A DNA stretch of 64,000 bases. It comes from Tepidibacillus_B infernus (lineage in GTDB: Bacteria; Bacillota; Bacilli; Tepidibacillales; Tepidibacillaceae). A program made the position numbers and the translations under genes. Below the pieces are notes generated by a model, which had not been told where the DNA came from, made no database searches, and saw only the letters and a program-made list of their open reading frames with translations. Location: positions 1,178,001-1,242,000 of the forward strand of contig NZ_JBLWFI010000001.1 of assembly GCF_048898065.1 (NCBI RefSeq), in the 5' to 3' direction. This document shows positions 35,399-45,042 of this stretch, in pieces (position 1 is the stretch's first letter; the number at the start of each line of letters is the position of its first letter).

Positions 35399-35947
35399 CT
35401 ATTTTGCAGTGAGATGTGTTTCTCCTGGTTTCCAGTTTGCTGGACATAACCCACCAGATTGAAGGGCTTGTAAAACTCTTAAGGTTTCCTCAACACTTCG
35501 TCCGATGTCATTATGATGAACAACTGCATATTTAAGAATCCCATCAGGGTCAATGATAAATAAACCGCGTAAAGCTATTCCCTCTTCTTCAATTAAGATT
35601 CCATATTCCCAACTAACTTCCTTTGTAATGTCTGAAGCAAGGGGAAAGTTTAATTTACCAATTCCATTCTCTTCTAAAGGCGTATTCATCCATGCACGAT
35701 GAGAATATATGCTATCCGTACTGCAACCTAGTACTTCACAACCAAGTTTTTTAAACTCTTCATAAGCATTACTCAATGCGGTAATCTCTGTAGGACATAC
35801 AAAGGTAAAGTCTAAGGGGTAAAAGAAGAAAACAAGCCACTTACCCTTATAATCCGATAAAGAAACCCGTCCAAAATTTACACCATCTCCTAGTGCAGTC
35901 TGCATGGAAAATTCCGGTGCAGGTTGACCTACTAAACGTTCTGCCAT
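35399..35947 (-). CDS. 2-Cys peroxiredoxin (AhpC/Prx1 type)
   Basis: A 182-residue thiol peroxidase with the peroxidatic Cys in DFTFVCPTEI near 52 and the resolving Cys in GGLCPANW near 170. It detoxifies hydrogen peroxide and organic peroxides. A GGAGGAAT site precedes the start. A good sigma-A promoter lies about 120 bases upstream. Confidence 0.92.
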   Translation of the reverse strand: MAERLVGQPAPEFSMQTALGDGVNFGRVSLSDYKGKWLVFFFYPLDFTFVCPTEITALSNAYEEFKKLGCEVLGCSTDSIYSHRAWMNTPLEENGIGKLNFPLASDITKEVSWEYGILIEEEGIALRGLFIIDPDGILKYAVVHHNDIGRSVEETLRVLQALQSGGLCPANWKPGETHLTAK

Positions 35948-36301
35948 GATATATTCCTCCTAAAGCAAATAAATTTTTTCCTCACAATTGATAAAATAAC
36001 CATTTTTTCTACCTTCCATACCAATATGATTTACTTTATATTCTCCAAGCACCTTTAATTTGTCTTATTATATTAAACAAATGTCTTTTCCACAAGAACA
36101 AAATAGCTAAACAATCCTCATATGTCTATTTGTATCGATTCAAAAAGCAAGGATATAAGAAGAAATGTAAGCATAATGAAAGCATGGACAGATGATGAAT
36201 GTCTGCCTCTTTTCATCACATTCGACAAAACCTGCTTATTTGTTGTAAATTTTTAAACATTAAGTAGACTCTCATACAACTGATGAAAAGGAGGAATAAC
36301 A
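35948..36301. other. 354-base divergent intergenic region
   Basis: Holds the peroxiredoxin promoter on the minus strand and the leader of the NhaC gene on the plus strand. I find no lysine riboswitch or other known aptamer before nhaC, and no ORF with a ribosome site. Confidence 0.5.
36067..36095 (-). promoter_or_regulatory. Sigma-A promoter of the peroxiredoxin gene
   Basis: TTGTGG, a 17-base spacer and a perfect TATAAT. The AT-rich TTAATATAATAAG around the -10 loosely resembles a PerR box but is not a confident match. Confidence 0.65.
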
Positions 36302-37780
36302 GTGAGGGACCATGGATTTAATCAACAAATTGAAGAAGTGGTGGCTAATGCGACCAATAGTAAACAAATAGATCGCTTAGATTTCTATTTTGGGCCAATA
36401 GGCGCGACCGTACCCATGTTATTTTTCGTGATCTGGGCAATCACTACCAGCATTTTAAAGATTTCTACTGAGACAGGTCTCATTATGGGTATGCTTTTTG
36501 GTTTAGCCTTAGGCATGTTTATGTCTAAAAGTCCTTGGGCAGATTATGCACAAGGAATCTTTGATGGAATGTCTCAATCGATTGGAGTAGTTGCCATTGT
36601 TGCCTGGTTTTGGGCAGGAATGTTTGCAGAGATTTTAAAAACGGGTGGTCTTGTTGAAGGCTTGGTATGGCTTGGGACTACTACAGGGGTACATGGGGGA
36701 TGGTTTGTAGCTATTACTTTTTTCTTAGCAGCTATCTTCTCATCTGCAGTAGGTACAGGCTATGGAACTGTAGTTGCCTTTACAACCCTACTTTACCCTG
36801 CAGGTATTCTACTAAACGCTGATCCTGTTTTTCTATTTGCTGCCATCCTATCAGGAGCTGCCTTTGGAGATAATTTGGCACCTGTTTCTGATACGACAAT
36901 TGTATCTGCCGTTACCCAAGATGCCGATGTTCCAGGGGTTGTTCGTTCAAGATTTAAGTATAGTGTCATGGCAGGTATTCCTGCTTTTATTCTTTTTGCT
37001 ATTTTTGGGAGTGGTAATGGAGTTATTCAAACCGATGGACTTTCTGCACTCAATATTACGGTGTCACCAAATGGCCTCCTTTTACTCATTCCTTTTACCT
37101 TAGTCATTGTTCTAGCATTGTCAGGACGTCATTTAATTACATCTTTAACTTGGGGGATCATTACGGCAACAGTGATCATTCCTCTTGCAGGATTAGGAAG
37201 CTTATCTCAGATCTTAGACTTTAATTTTGAAAAGAAAAGTATTGAAGGAGCTTTAGTGAATGGTTTTACTGGATACATGAATATGGCAATATTGATTCTC
37301 CTTATTGTGGCAGCTTCTCATATCATGAGTCTTGGTGGAACGATGGAAGCGATGAAAGAAGCGTTAAATAAAAAGATCAATGGTGTTATTCGCAGAGCTG
37401 AACTAGCCATTGTATCGATTGTAACAGTATTAAATGTATTTATCACGATCAATACTGCCGCAGAAATCGCTGCAGCGCCATTTGTAAGACAAATAGGCGA
37501 ACAATTCAAGATTCATCCTTACCGTAGAGCAAATCTACTTGACGCCATTACTTCAGCCTTAGGATATATTTTCCCTTGGAGTGCAGCCGTCCTTTTAGGC
37601 TGGAGTACAATCTCCAATCTTCATGAAAAGTATGATTGGGTAACAGTTGTTGACCCTGCTACAGTCTTCCCATTTGTCTTTCACGGTTGGTTCTTAGTCT
37701 TCATCATGTTCTTTGCAGCATTTACTGGATGGGGACTACGTTTGATAGGTAAAAATGGAGAAGAAGTAAAACCAAAGTAA
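36302..37780 (+). CDS. NhaC-family Na+/H+ antiporter
   Basis: A 492-residue membrane protein with about 11-12 helices. NhaC-family features include the GTGYGTVVAFTTLLYPAG segment and FGDNLAPVSDTTIVSAV near 195. It exchanges Na+ (or carries an organic acid) against protons. GTG start after AAAAGGAGGAA. It ends in its own terminator. Confidence 0.88.
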   Translation: MRDHGFNQQIEEVVANATNSKQIDRLDFYFGPIGATVPMLFFVIWAITTSILKISTETGLIMGMLFGLALGMFMSKSPWADYAQGIFDGMSQSIGVVAIVAWFWAGMFAEILKTGGLVEGLVWLGTTTGVHGGWFVAITFFLAAIFSSAVGTGYGTVVAFTTLLYPAGILLNADPVFLFAAILSGAAFGDNLAPVSDTTIVSAVTQDADVPGVVRSRFKYSVMAGIPAFILFAIFGSGNGVIQTDGLSALNITVSPNGLLLLIPFTLVIVLALSGRHLITSLTWGIITATVIIPLAGLGSLSQILDFNFEKKSIEGALVNGFTGYMNMAILILLIVAASHIMSLGGTMEAMKEALNKKINGVIRRAELAIVSIVTVLNVFITINTAAEIAAAPFVRQIGEQFKIHPYRRANLLDAITSALGYIFPWSAAVLLGWSTISNLHEKYDWVTVVDPATVFPFVFHGWFLVFIMFFAAFTGWGLRLIGKNGEEVKPK

Positions 37781-37812
37781 ACTCGTCAATCTATGCTTGA
37801 ACATATTTTTTC

Positions 37813-37853
37813 AACAAAAAAGAGGGAAAGTCTGTCTTCTCCTCTTTTTTGTT
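37813..37853 (+). terminator. Intrinsic terminator after nhaC-like gene
   Basis: Perfect 13-bp stem AACAAAAAAGAGG with a 15-base loop and terminal T-run. Confidence 0.85.
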
Positions 37854-37935
37854 TACTATTTTTAAATGGACAAGACTGTCTATTTAAAAAAATTTTTCGT
37901 ATAATGAGAACAGAATTATACGAGGGGGTTTTTCA

Positions 37936-38736
37936 TTGAAATTCTCTATTATAAATCGAGGAGACCAGCAATCTACTGAAATGACAAATCTGTTTTACCA
38001 GTACGCAAAACAATACCAATTGGTCGAAGATCAAGATTCCCCTGATTTGATCATTTCAATTGGTGGGGACGGCACCATGTTAGAAGCATTTCATTCTAAC
38101 CAACATCGATTACATAAAGTGGCTTTCCTTGGAATTCATACGGGACATTTGGGTTTTTATGCTGATTGGCAACCAAATGAGTTGGAAAACTTAGTTTCCT
38201 TAATCGCAAATGAACCTCTAAAAACAATTGAATATCCTTTACTGCACGTTAAAATGAAAACAAATGATTATCAGGAAATCAACTACCTTGCATTAAATGA
38301 ATTTACTGTGAAAAGTACAGAAAAAACATTAGTCATGAAAGTAAAACTAAATCATCAAGATTTTGAAACCTTTCGTGGTGACGGGTTATGTATCTCAACT
38401 CCTTCTGGCAGTACAGGCTATAATAAGAGTTTGGGTGGGGCATTGATACATCCTTCTTTAGAGTCGATTCAAGTAAGTGAAATGGCTTCGATCAATAATC
38501 GAGTCTATCGGACAATTGGTGCACCTTTATTATTACCAAAACATCATTATATTGATCTTTATCCTGAAAGTGATCAAGAGATTCGTTTTACACTTGATCA
38601 TCTTAATTTTACGATGAGCAATGTATATTCAATTCAAGGGTTTGTTGCAGACGAAAAAATTCTATTTGCTCGTTATCGGCCATTTCCGTTTTGGAATCGG
38701 GTAAGGGATGCATTTATTGGAAATGAACATAGATAA
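37936..38736 (+). CDS. nadK: NAD kinase
   Basis: A 266-residue cytoplasmic enzyme with the phosphate motif SIGGDGTMLEAFH near 43, STPSGSTGYNKS near 153 and the NE motif LNEFTV near 118. It makes NADP from NAD and ATP. TTG start preceded by GAGGGGG. A TATAAT at 37900-37905 is the likely -10. Confidence 0.93.
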   Translation: MKFSIINRGDQQSTEMTNLFYQYAKQYQLVEDQDSPDLIISIGGDGTMLEAFHSNQHRLHKVAFLGIHTGHLGFYADWQPNELENLVSLIANEPLKTIEYPLLHVKMKTNDYQEINYLALNEFTVKSTEKTLVMKVKLNHQDFETFRGDGLCISTPSGSTGYNKSLGGALIHPSLESIQVSEMASINNRVYRTIGAPLLLPKHHYIDLYPESDQEIRFTLDHLNFTMSNVYSIQGFVADEKILFARYRPFPFWNRVRDAFIGNEHR

Positions 38737-38799
38737 TCATCATGATAAGAAGAACAAACTAAGTTGAACACCCAATATATAAACGAAAGGGTTATTTAT

Positions 38800-38951
38800 A
38801 TGGGAGATAAACTAGATCTAATTTTAGAGGTTTAGATTCTAATCAACTTACTTTTTTAAAAGAATTGCGTGAACAGCGATTAGAAAATCAAACAAGAGAA
38901 CGGATTTTCTTAAACGATCGACGTATATCTGTATCTATTTTTTCATTCTAA
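38800..38951 (+). pseudogene. Short gene remnant with one-base frameshift
   Basis: ATG behind GAAAGGG opens a frame that stops after 11 codons at 38835. Shifting by one base near 38829 gives a continuous frame to 38951 (GLDSNQLTFLKELREQRL, then a charged region and SVSIFSF). It would be a 50-residue soluble protein. It overlaps the end of the decayed MFS gene. Sequencing error or decay; family unknown. Confidence 0.4.
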
Positions 38952-39978
38952 TCATAACATAATTTTTGCTTCTTTTTCCAAAAACGGCTCGTCCTAATAT
39001 CAATAGCAGATTGACAAAAGCAAATCCACTACCAAAATAAAAGACAAATGAGATAGCATTGGCATACTGATTAAATGCAGTTACCGTATTCAAACCCATC
39101 TGCAACAAAAAGATAGCAAGGGCTGCACCTGAAACCCGCCCAAAATTTCTTATAGTAGCGATAATCCCACCTGTCACACCAGTTTTTTCAACCGGAACGC
39201 TTTCGATCACGGCGACATTATTTGGTGATTGGAATAATCCCATACCTATCCCAAAAATCATAAGTGCAAAAATAATATCAAATTGACTTGTTGCTACATT
39301 AAAATTACCCATCAACCAAAGTCCTAATGAACTGAGTCCCATTCCTATTAATGACGGTATATCATAACCAATTCGATCAGTAAACCAACCGCTAATTGGA
39401 GAAACAATCAACATGGTTACCGCCTGAGAGGTCATTAAAAAACCAATTTGTAAAACCTCCAAATGAGTTACATTATATAAAAACAAAGGAAGCAAAATAG
39501 ATGGAAACATAATGAGGGCATAAGAAGAAAGCCCTGTAATATTCCCAATCGTAAAAATAGGATTTTTAAATAATGTAAGCTCGATCAGTGGATCCTCTAC
39601 CAAAAACTCCCGTATAATAAAACCTATCCAACTGATGATCGATACGGTTATATAGGTAAGGGTAATCGGACTTTTCCATCCCCAGGTATGCCACAACACT
39701 ACCAATTAAACCCATAGCCTTACCTCTTGATCCCGGTGGAAAAGTATAAGCGATAATCGACATGACATTTGCCTGCATAATCGCACCACCAATCCCTTGA
39801 ATCACACGATAAGCAATTAACTGTCCTATCGTCGCAGAGATCGCCGATAAAATAGAACCGATTGTAAAAATGGCTAAACCGAGAATAAAAATCCCTTTTC
39901 TTCCTCGTAGATCAGATATTTTTCCCACTGTTGGCAAAATACCCGTAATAATCAGTAAATAGCTTTCCTATTTGCCAT
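38935..39978 (-). pseudogene. Decayed DHA2-family MFS drug efflux transporter
   Basis: Two overlapping frames carry MFS sequence. 39937-39700 encodes the GKISDLRGRKG loop and AYRVIQGIGGAIMQAN. 39705-38935 encodes the second half (GWKSPITLTYI, then DPLIELTLFKNPIFTIGN and GWFTDRIGYD). The piece between helix 4 and about helix 7 seems deleted at the frame junction near 39690-39710. The N-terminus is cut as well: an ATG at 39978 (MANRK) is followed after about five codons by SYLLIITGILP in another frame, so the first helix is missing. It is not expected to make a functional pump. Confidence 0.75.
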
Positions 39979-39994
39979 CCCTTTCTTTACAGCT

Positions 39995-40030
39995 AAAAAG
40001 AAAACACCCACGCGGGGAGAAGCGCAGATG
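39995..40030 (-). terminator. Intrinsic terminator in the leader of the MFS remnant
   Basis: In the minus-strand RNA CAUCUGCGC pairs with GCGUGGGUG (9 pairs including G-U), followed by TTTTCTTTTT. It sits between a promoter at 40110-40138 and the MFS start at 39978. An upstream CACCCA could pair alternatively with UGGGUG. Confidence 0.65.
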
Positions 40031-40109
40031 TTTCCCTTGGGTGAATCATGTATTCATTTAACAAATGGGGAGTAAAAGAAATTTACCATTGATAAGGTAA
40101 CTTAAGTTT

Positions 40110-40138
40110 ATTATAAGGGAATAAATAAAAAATTGCAA
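40110..40138 (-). promoter_or_regulatory. Sigma-A promoter of the MFS leader
   Basis: TTGCAA, a 17-base spacer and a perfect TATAAT on the minus strand, about 130 bases before the MFS remnant start and about 80 bases before the terminator hairpin. Confidence 0.7.
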
Positions 40139-40179
40139 TATTATAATTATATTTATGGTAAAAACCATCTTGACTATTA

Positions 40180-41205
40180 CTATTCAATCGTTAATGGATT
40201 TTTGTAGCTCCATACAGGTAATTGCATGACAAAATGAATTTGATTTTCCTCTAAGTAAGAACTAATAGATCCCCCAACTTCTCCTATCCGTTTATAAATA
40301 TTCTTGAATACCTCTTTTGTAGAAGAGATAGAACGGTTACTTTTGCATTCTACCAATAGGTGACTATCTGATCGCCCGATGCTGATCTCCACTTGATCTT
40401 CTTGATTCTGGTTGACAATCTCAAAGATCTCTTCTAGATTTTGAACTAATATCTTCTGAATTGATACAGGTATCTCGATCATCGATTGGTCTAAAACTTC
40501 AAATTTTAATGTTCCTTTATTATCTTGTAAAAATTGTTGCTGTTTCTCCGCCAAAAAACGAATGAGCAAGGAATCATTGATCCTAGTTTGTGCATTTTTT
40601 ATTTCATTTACCTCATATAAAATTCTTTCATAAACATTGGCAGTCTCTAATTCTTTAGCAATTTGTAGACCAACTGATAAAGTTACCTCTTCATCATGAT
40701 CTGTGAAGATTCGATTACTGCGCTGGCCTATGAGAAGTACACCATGAATTCGGTTTTGATAAGAAACAGGAACAGCCAAAACACTGACCAAATGTTCTAC
40801 TAACAAAATTGGATATTCAATCGGATCACCCAATAACTGATTGGGGAAATTTTCAATTTTAACGGTTCGGTTCAACTGAACCACTTCACCAGCAATTCCT
40901 TTTCCCATCCGGATAACAATTCGCTTATAACGTTCATTAAGCGCTCCAACAGCTAAGCGCCATCTTATTTCTTCATTCATAGAATCATAGAGGGCAAGAC
41001 CAATGAAATCCGTTTTAGTTTTTTTACGCAGCTCTTCCATTCTTTCTTGAACCAAATGGCGAATGTTCTGATCGCGTTCGCCATTTTCATTATAATGATA
41101 ATTTAGGGGCATGTTTTTTCCATAACGATAACCTAAAAAGATACCGATCATGATTGCAATAATAAAAATAAGTCCAACTATTAATAGTTGGTCAAAAGAC
41201 CACAT
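40180..41205 (-). CDS. Membrane-anchored GAF-domain protein with degenerate kinase-like tail
   Basis: 341 residues: one membrane helix at residues 5-27, a coiled region, a GAF domain at about 55-195 (TDFIGLALYD, GKGIAGEVVQLNR, VSVLAVPV, IHGVLLIGQRS), a coiled linker and a C-terminal domain. That last domain resembles a histidine-kinase ATPase fold (IVQNLEEIFEIV-like helix, GEVGGSISSYLEEN) but has lost the N and G boxes. It has no phosphoacceptor His motif that I can identify and no response regulator beside it. ATG at 41205 fits AAAGAGTGG. A sensory role is inference. Confidence 0.7.
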   Translation of the reverse strand: MWSFDQLLIVGLIFIIAIMIGIFLGYRYGKNMPLNYHYNENGERDQNIRHLVQERMEELRKKTKTDFIGLALYDSMNEEIRWRLAVGALNERYKRIVIRMGKGIAGEVVQLNRTVKIENFPNQLLGDPIEYPILLVEHLVSVLAVPVSYQNRIHGVLLIGQRSNRIFTDHDEEVTLSVGLQIAKELETANVYERILYEVNEIKNAQTRINDSLLIRFLAEKQQQFLQDNKGTLKFEVLDQSMIEIPVSIQKILVQNLEEIFEIVNQNQEDQVEISIGRSDSHLLVECKSNRSISSTKEVFKNIYKRIGEVGGSISSYLEENQIHFVMQLPVWSYKNPLTIE

Positions 41206-41331
41206 AAAAACCACTCTTTCGTCATTATATGTTTCTTCTTCATTTTACATAAAAATAATAAAATCGCAAATTAGGGAATTCCCCTATCTTTTTATCCCTC
41301 AGAAAAGTAATGACACCTTTTAAAAATTATT

Positions 41332-41363
41332 AAAAAAACTGCCACAATAAAGGCAGCTTTTTT
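41332..41363 (-). terminator. Intrinsic terminator of the app operon
   Basis: AAAAAGCTGCC/GGCAGTTTTTT stem with a short loop and a T-run on the minus strand. Overlaps the appC stop codon. Confidence 0.8.
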
Positions 41364-42276
41364 ATCTAGCAGATTTTGGATTAAAGGCATCTTTTAAACC
41401 TTCACCAACAAAGTTAATAGAGAGTATCGTTAGCGTAAGTACAAGCCCAGGTGGCAACCAGATCCATGGCTTGTTTTGAATCACATCGGGTGATCTTGCA
41501 TCAGAGATCATATTTCCCCAACTAGGAATGTTAGCCGGTACCCCAAAACCAAGAAAGGTTAAACCAGTTTCAACGACAATCATTGCAGCCAACAATATAG
41601 TTGCCTGGACAATAACGGTAGATAAAACATTAGGTATCAAGTGTCTAAGAATCACTTTGGTAGGTGAACAACCAATTGAAACAGCACTTAGAATATACTC
41701 ATTCTCTTTCTCAGCTAGAACTTTACTTCGAACCATTCTAGCAGTTCCACCCCACGACAGTACACTAATCGTAAAGATTAACGTGATTACCCCTGATTCG
41801 GTAAAGATGGAGTTAAGTACGATCACAAAAATGAGAAAAGGGAATACCAAAATAAAATCTGTAAACCGCATCAATAACGAATCAATTCTTCCACCGAAAT
41901 ATCCAGCGATGGAACCAATGATCGTACCAATGAGCACCACAAAGAAAGTAATTGAAAAACCAATCGTTAGTGAAATCCGACCACCATAAAGTAAACGAGT
42001 AAAGACATCACGTCCTCCTTTATCTGTACCAAACCAATGGTCTGTTGAGGGAGGTTTTGCAATACTTTTGATGTCAACACGTGTAGGGTCATAGGTTGTG
42101 ATATAAGGTGCCAAAAAAGAGATGGTTACAACGATAAAAATAAAAATCAATCCAGCTATTGCTAGCTTATTGCGAAAAAATTTGCGCCTAGCGATCGTCC
42201 ACGGAGAAGGGCTTTTAGGTACTTTCGGCCCGGATTGAAGATTTTGACGTTGAGTTACTACTGGTTCCATAATCAA
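41362..42276 (-). CDS. appC: Oligopeptide ABC transporter permease AppC-like
   Basis: A 304-residue OppC/DppC-type permease: N-terminal helix, a FGTDKGGRDVFTRLLYGGRISL loop near 75-95 (family hallmark), and the EAA loop with SAVSIGCSPTKVILRHLIPN near 200. Last gene of the operon, 8 bases after appB. Confidence 0.9.
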   Translation of the reverse strand: MIMEPVVTQRQNLQSGPKVPKSPSPWTIARRKFFRNKLAIAGLIFIFIVVTISFLAPYITTYDPTRVDIKSIAKPPSTDHWFGTDKGGRDVFTRLLYGGRISLTIGFSITFFVVLIGTIIGSIAGYFGGRIDSLLMRFTDFILVFPFLIFVIVLNSIFTESGVITLIFTISVLSWGGTARMVRSKVLAEKENEYILSAVSIGCSPTKVILRHLIPNVLSTVIVQATILLAAMIVVETGLTFLGFGVPANIPSWGNMISDARSPDVIQNKPWIWLPPGLVLTLTILSINFVGEGLKDAFNPKSAR

Positions 42277-42284
42277 TCCCCTCC

Positions 42285-43253
42285 CTAATCTAAACGAATC
42301 CGTGGGTCTACGACACCATACAATAAATCAGCGATTAAATTCCCTAATAGAGTCATCACTGATAACATCATTGTAATTGTCATCATCACTGAATAATCTC
42401 GGTTGCTCACCGAATCAATGAATAACTGCCCAATCCCTGGATAGGTGAAGATCGTTTCTGTGATTACTGCTCCACCTAGCAATCCACCGATATCAAAACC
42501 TAAAAAGGTGACCAAGGGAATAATCGAATTACGTAATATATGTTTGTTATAAATCACAGATTCTTTTGTACCCTTTGCCCTTGCTGTTCTGACATAGTCT
42601 TTACGACTGCTTTCAATAATATCATTGCGTAAAAATTGGGTATAGGCTGCAGTACTTAACATCCCTAACACCATCGCTGGTAAAATGGTATGCTTTAATT
42701 TACTTAGAAAATAGATAAATGTTCCTCCATCGCCAATTCCCGTATCAATCGTCCCACTTGCTGGTACCCATCCTAATTGAATAGCAAAGATGTAGATCGC
42801 AACAAGTGCTGCAAAAAAAGATGGAATCGCAAATGCAAGATAGTTAAAAGTTGCAATGAAATGATCACCTAAAGTATATGGATGTTTTCCTGCATACATC
42901 CCCATAAAAAAGGCAATAAAATAAGTAATAAAGAGAGATAAAAGAGCTAAAAAAAGAGTGTTTAGAATTCTCTGACCCAAAAGTTCACTTACTGGCATTT
43001 TATGAATAAAGGACTCTCCAAAGTCCCCTTTTAACATATTTTTCACCCAGCGTGCATACTGGATGTAAACAGGATCATTTAGTCCTAACTTTTCTCTCAT
43101 TTCCGCAATATATTTCGGATCGGAATTGTTGGGATCAATTCTTCCTGAAAGGGCATCCCCTGGCATCATTTTTGCCAGGGAGAATACCACAATTGAAACT
43201 AAAATCAGGAGGGGGATCATTCCAGCAAGTCTTCGTAATGTATAAGTTAGCAT
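42285..43253 (-). CDS. appB: Oligopeptide ABC transporter permease AppB-like
   Basis: A 322-residue OppB/DppB-type permease with N-terminal RRLAGMIPLLILVSIVVF, the PGD loop (MMPGDALSGR), and the EAA loop TARAKGTKESVIYNKHILRNSIIP near 225. It forms the membrane pore with AppC. Confidence 0.9.
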   Translation of the reverse strand: MLTYTLRRLAGMIPLLILVSIVVFSLAKMMPGDALSGRIDPNNSDPKYIAEMREKLGLNDPVYIQYARWVKNMLKGDFGESFIHKMPVSELLGQRILNTLFLALLSLFITYFIAFFMGMYAGKHPYTLGDHFIATFNYLAFAIPSFFAALVAIYIFAIQLGWVPASGTIDTGIGDGGTFIYFLSKLKHTILPAMVLGMLSTAAYTQFLRNDIIESSRKDYVRTARAKGTKESVIYNKHILRNSIIPLVTFLGFDIGGLLGGAVITETIFTYPGIGQLFIDSVSNRDYSVMMTITMMLSVMTLLGNLIADLLYGVVDPRIRLD

Positions 43254-43290
43254 TGTTCATTTCCCCTTTTAGATCTTAATGCAATCACTG

Positions 43291-45024
43291 TTACTTTTGA
43301 TCAACCCACCATAAATGAGTATCTACTTGGTTAGTAAAGGAATTTGTATGAACTCCATGTAAACGTTTATTTACTGCCGTTACATCAATTGGCTGGAACA
43401 TAAAGATCGTTGGCAATTCTTCGTTTACAAGTTGTTGCCACTTATAATAGACTTCTTTACGATAATTTTCATCAAAGGCTTTTTCACTAATTCCTTCTTC
43501 GATAAGTTTATCAGATTCTTCATTATACCAGCGCTGGAAGTTCCAATAGTCGGTACTCTTCCAAAGACCGGTTGGATCTGGGTCAGAAGCTAAGCCCCAT
43601 GCACCATAGAATAATTCAACAGATGGATCATCTTTCATGACGACATCATAGAAAAGGTTAAATTCTTTTAAAGCTCCGCCATTAAGTTTTACATTTAATC
43701 CTACATCTTTCCACATTTGCATAATTGCTTGTGCACGCGGTTCCGCGATTTCAGTTCCTGACATCGCGTCAAAGTTGATCACAAATTTCTTACCCTTTGG
43801 ATCTTCACGGAAACCGTCTCCATCTACATCTTTATATCCAGCTTCGTCTAATAATTGTTTAGCTTTTTCAGGATTATATTCATATTTTGTAATTTTGGAA
43901 TCGTCAATTTTTGCCCAGCTCACATCAGGTACTGGTACATCTAAAGGCATACCAAGCCCATTTGCGAAAGCATCTAACAAGCTTTGACGATCTAATGCAT
44001 AGGCCATCGCTTGACGTAGTCTCTTATCTTGGAATTTCGGATTATTCATCACGACTTTACCTTCAGATTCAGTTCCTTCCCATTTACCTAATTTAAATCC
44101 AATATAGCTATAGGAAAGAGCAGGTTCCTTAATTAATTCAACATTAGGTAATTGAGAAATTTCTTGATACTGGCTACTTGGAATCATCATAATATCTACT
44201 TCACCATTCTTTAATAACCCACTTGCTAAAGATCCATCAATCACTTTATATACGACACCATCTAGATAAGGCTTCCCTTTCCAATAATCATCAAAACGCT
44301 CAAGTTCAACGAATTCTCCGGGTTGAATGGTCTTTACTTTAAATGGTCCAAGACCAATAGGATTCTTACGTACTTTATCAGAGTTAGGTAAATCTTTCAC
44401 AGCAATTCCCTCATAATATTTCTTAGGCATTGGATAAGACCATAATTGGTCTAAGAAGTTAACCATTGGTTTTTTTGCTGTGATTTTAATCGTATAAGGG
44501 TCAACCACCTCAATACCAGAGATCGATTTTGCTTCTCCCTTGTGATAAGCTTCTGCCCCTTCTACAATTTCAACGTTGGTATAACGTGGACCTGTATAAT
44601 CTGGATCTGCAAGGACTTCCAAAGCATACTTCCAATCCTCTACCGTTAACTCTTCGCCATTATGCCATTTTACCCCTTGTTTTATTTTGAATGTGTAAGT
44701 TTTGTGATCATCAGAAACTTCCCAAGTCCCAATCCCTGGTTTTGGTTTAAGATCATCACCAGTTTCTATAATACTGTCCATCATGAAGTTTAAGATGAGA
44801 TCATCATCTTCCCCTTCATAAAAAGCTCTGTCAAGAAGGCCTTTAAATGGTTGTATAAAAGCATAGGTTACTTTCCCACCATATTGTGGTTCTACCTTTG
44901 TTTCCTCTTTAGGCTGATCAGCATTTTCTTTTGGTGGAGCTTCTGTTGTTTGACTACTACAAGCGACTAAGAACATAGATATGGCAAGAATCAGTGACAA
45001 CAAAACAAATATTGACTTTTTCAA
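43291..45024 (-). CDS. appA: Oligopeptide-binding lipoprotein AppA-like
   Basis: A 577-residue SBP family 5 lipoprotein with a lipobox LVACSS near 22. Mature features include TFKIKQGVKWHNGEELTVEDWKYALE near 110 and a second-half peptide-binding lobe (NFQRWYNEESDKLIEE). It binds peptides outside the membrane. It sits between appF and appB, as in B. subtilis appDFABC. Confidence 0.9.
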   Translation of the reverse strand: MKKSIFVLLSLILAISMFLVACSSQTTEAPPKENADQPKEETKVEPQYGGKVTYAFIQPFKGLLDRAFYEGEDDDLILNFMMDSIIETGDDLKPKPGIGTWEVSDDHKTYTFKIKQGVKWHNGEELTVEDWKYALEVLADPDYTGPRYTNVEIVEGAEAYHKGEAKSISGIEVVDPYTIKITAKKPMVNFLDQLWSYPMPKKYYEGIAVKDLPNSDKVRKNPIGLGPFKVKTIQPGEFVELERFDDYWKGKPYLDGVVYKVIDGSLASGLLKNGEVDIMMIPSSQYQEISQLPNVELIKEPALSYSYIGFKLGKWEGTESEGKVVMNNPKFQDKRLRQAMAYALDRQSLLDAFANGLGMPLDVPVPDVSWAKIDDSKITKYEYNPEKAKQLLDEAGYKDVDGDGFREDPKGKKFVINFDAMSGTEIAEPRAQAIMQMWKDVGLNVKLNGGALKEFNLFYDVVMKDDPSVELFYGAWGLASDPDPTGLWKSTDYWNFQRWYNEESDKLIEEGISEKAFDENYRKEVYYKWQQLVNEELPTIFMFQPIDVTAVNKRLHGVHTNSFTNQVDTHLWWVDQK

Positions 45025-45042
45025 TACATTTTCCCCCTTTAT

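Noticed and set aside
35948..36301. Possible lysine riboswitch before the NhaC antiporter
   Set aside because: The leader is too short and lacks the conserved lysine aptamer stems.
40031..40109. Leader peptide MVNFFYSPFVK in the MFS leader
   Set aside because: No Shine-Dalgarno sequence before its ATG; mentioned only as a possibility in the leader finding.
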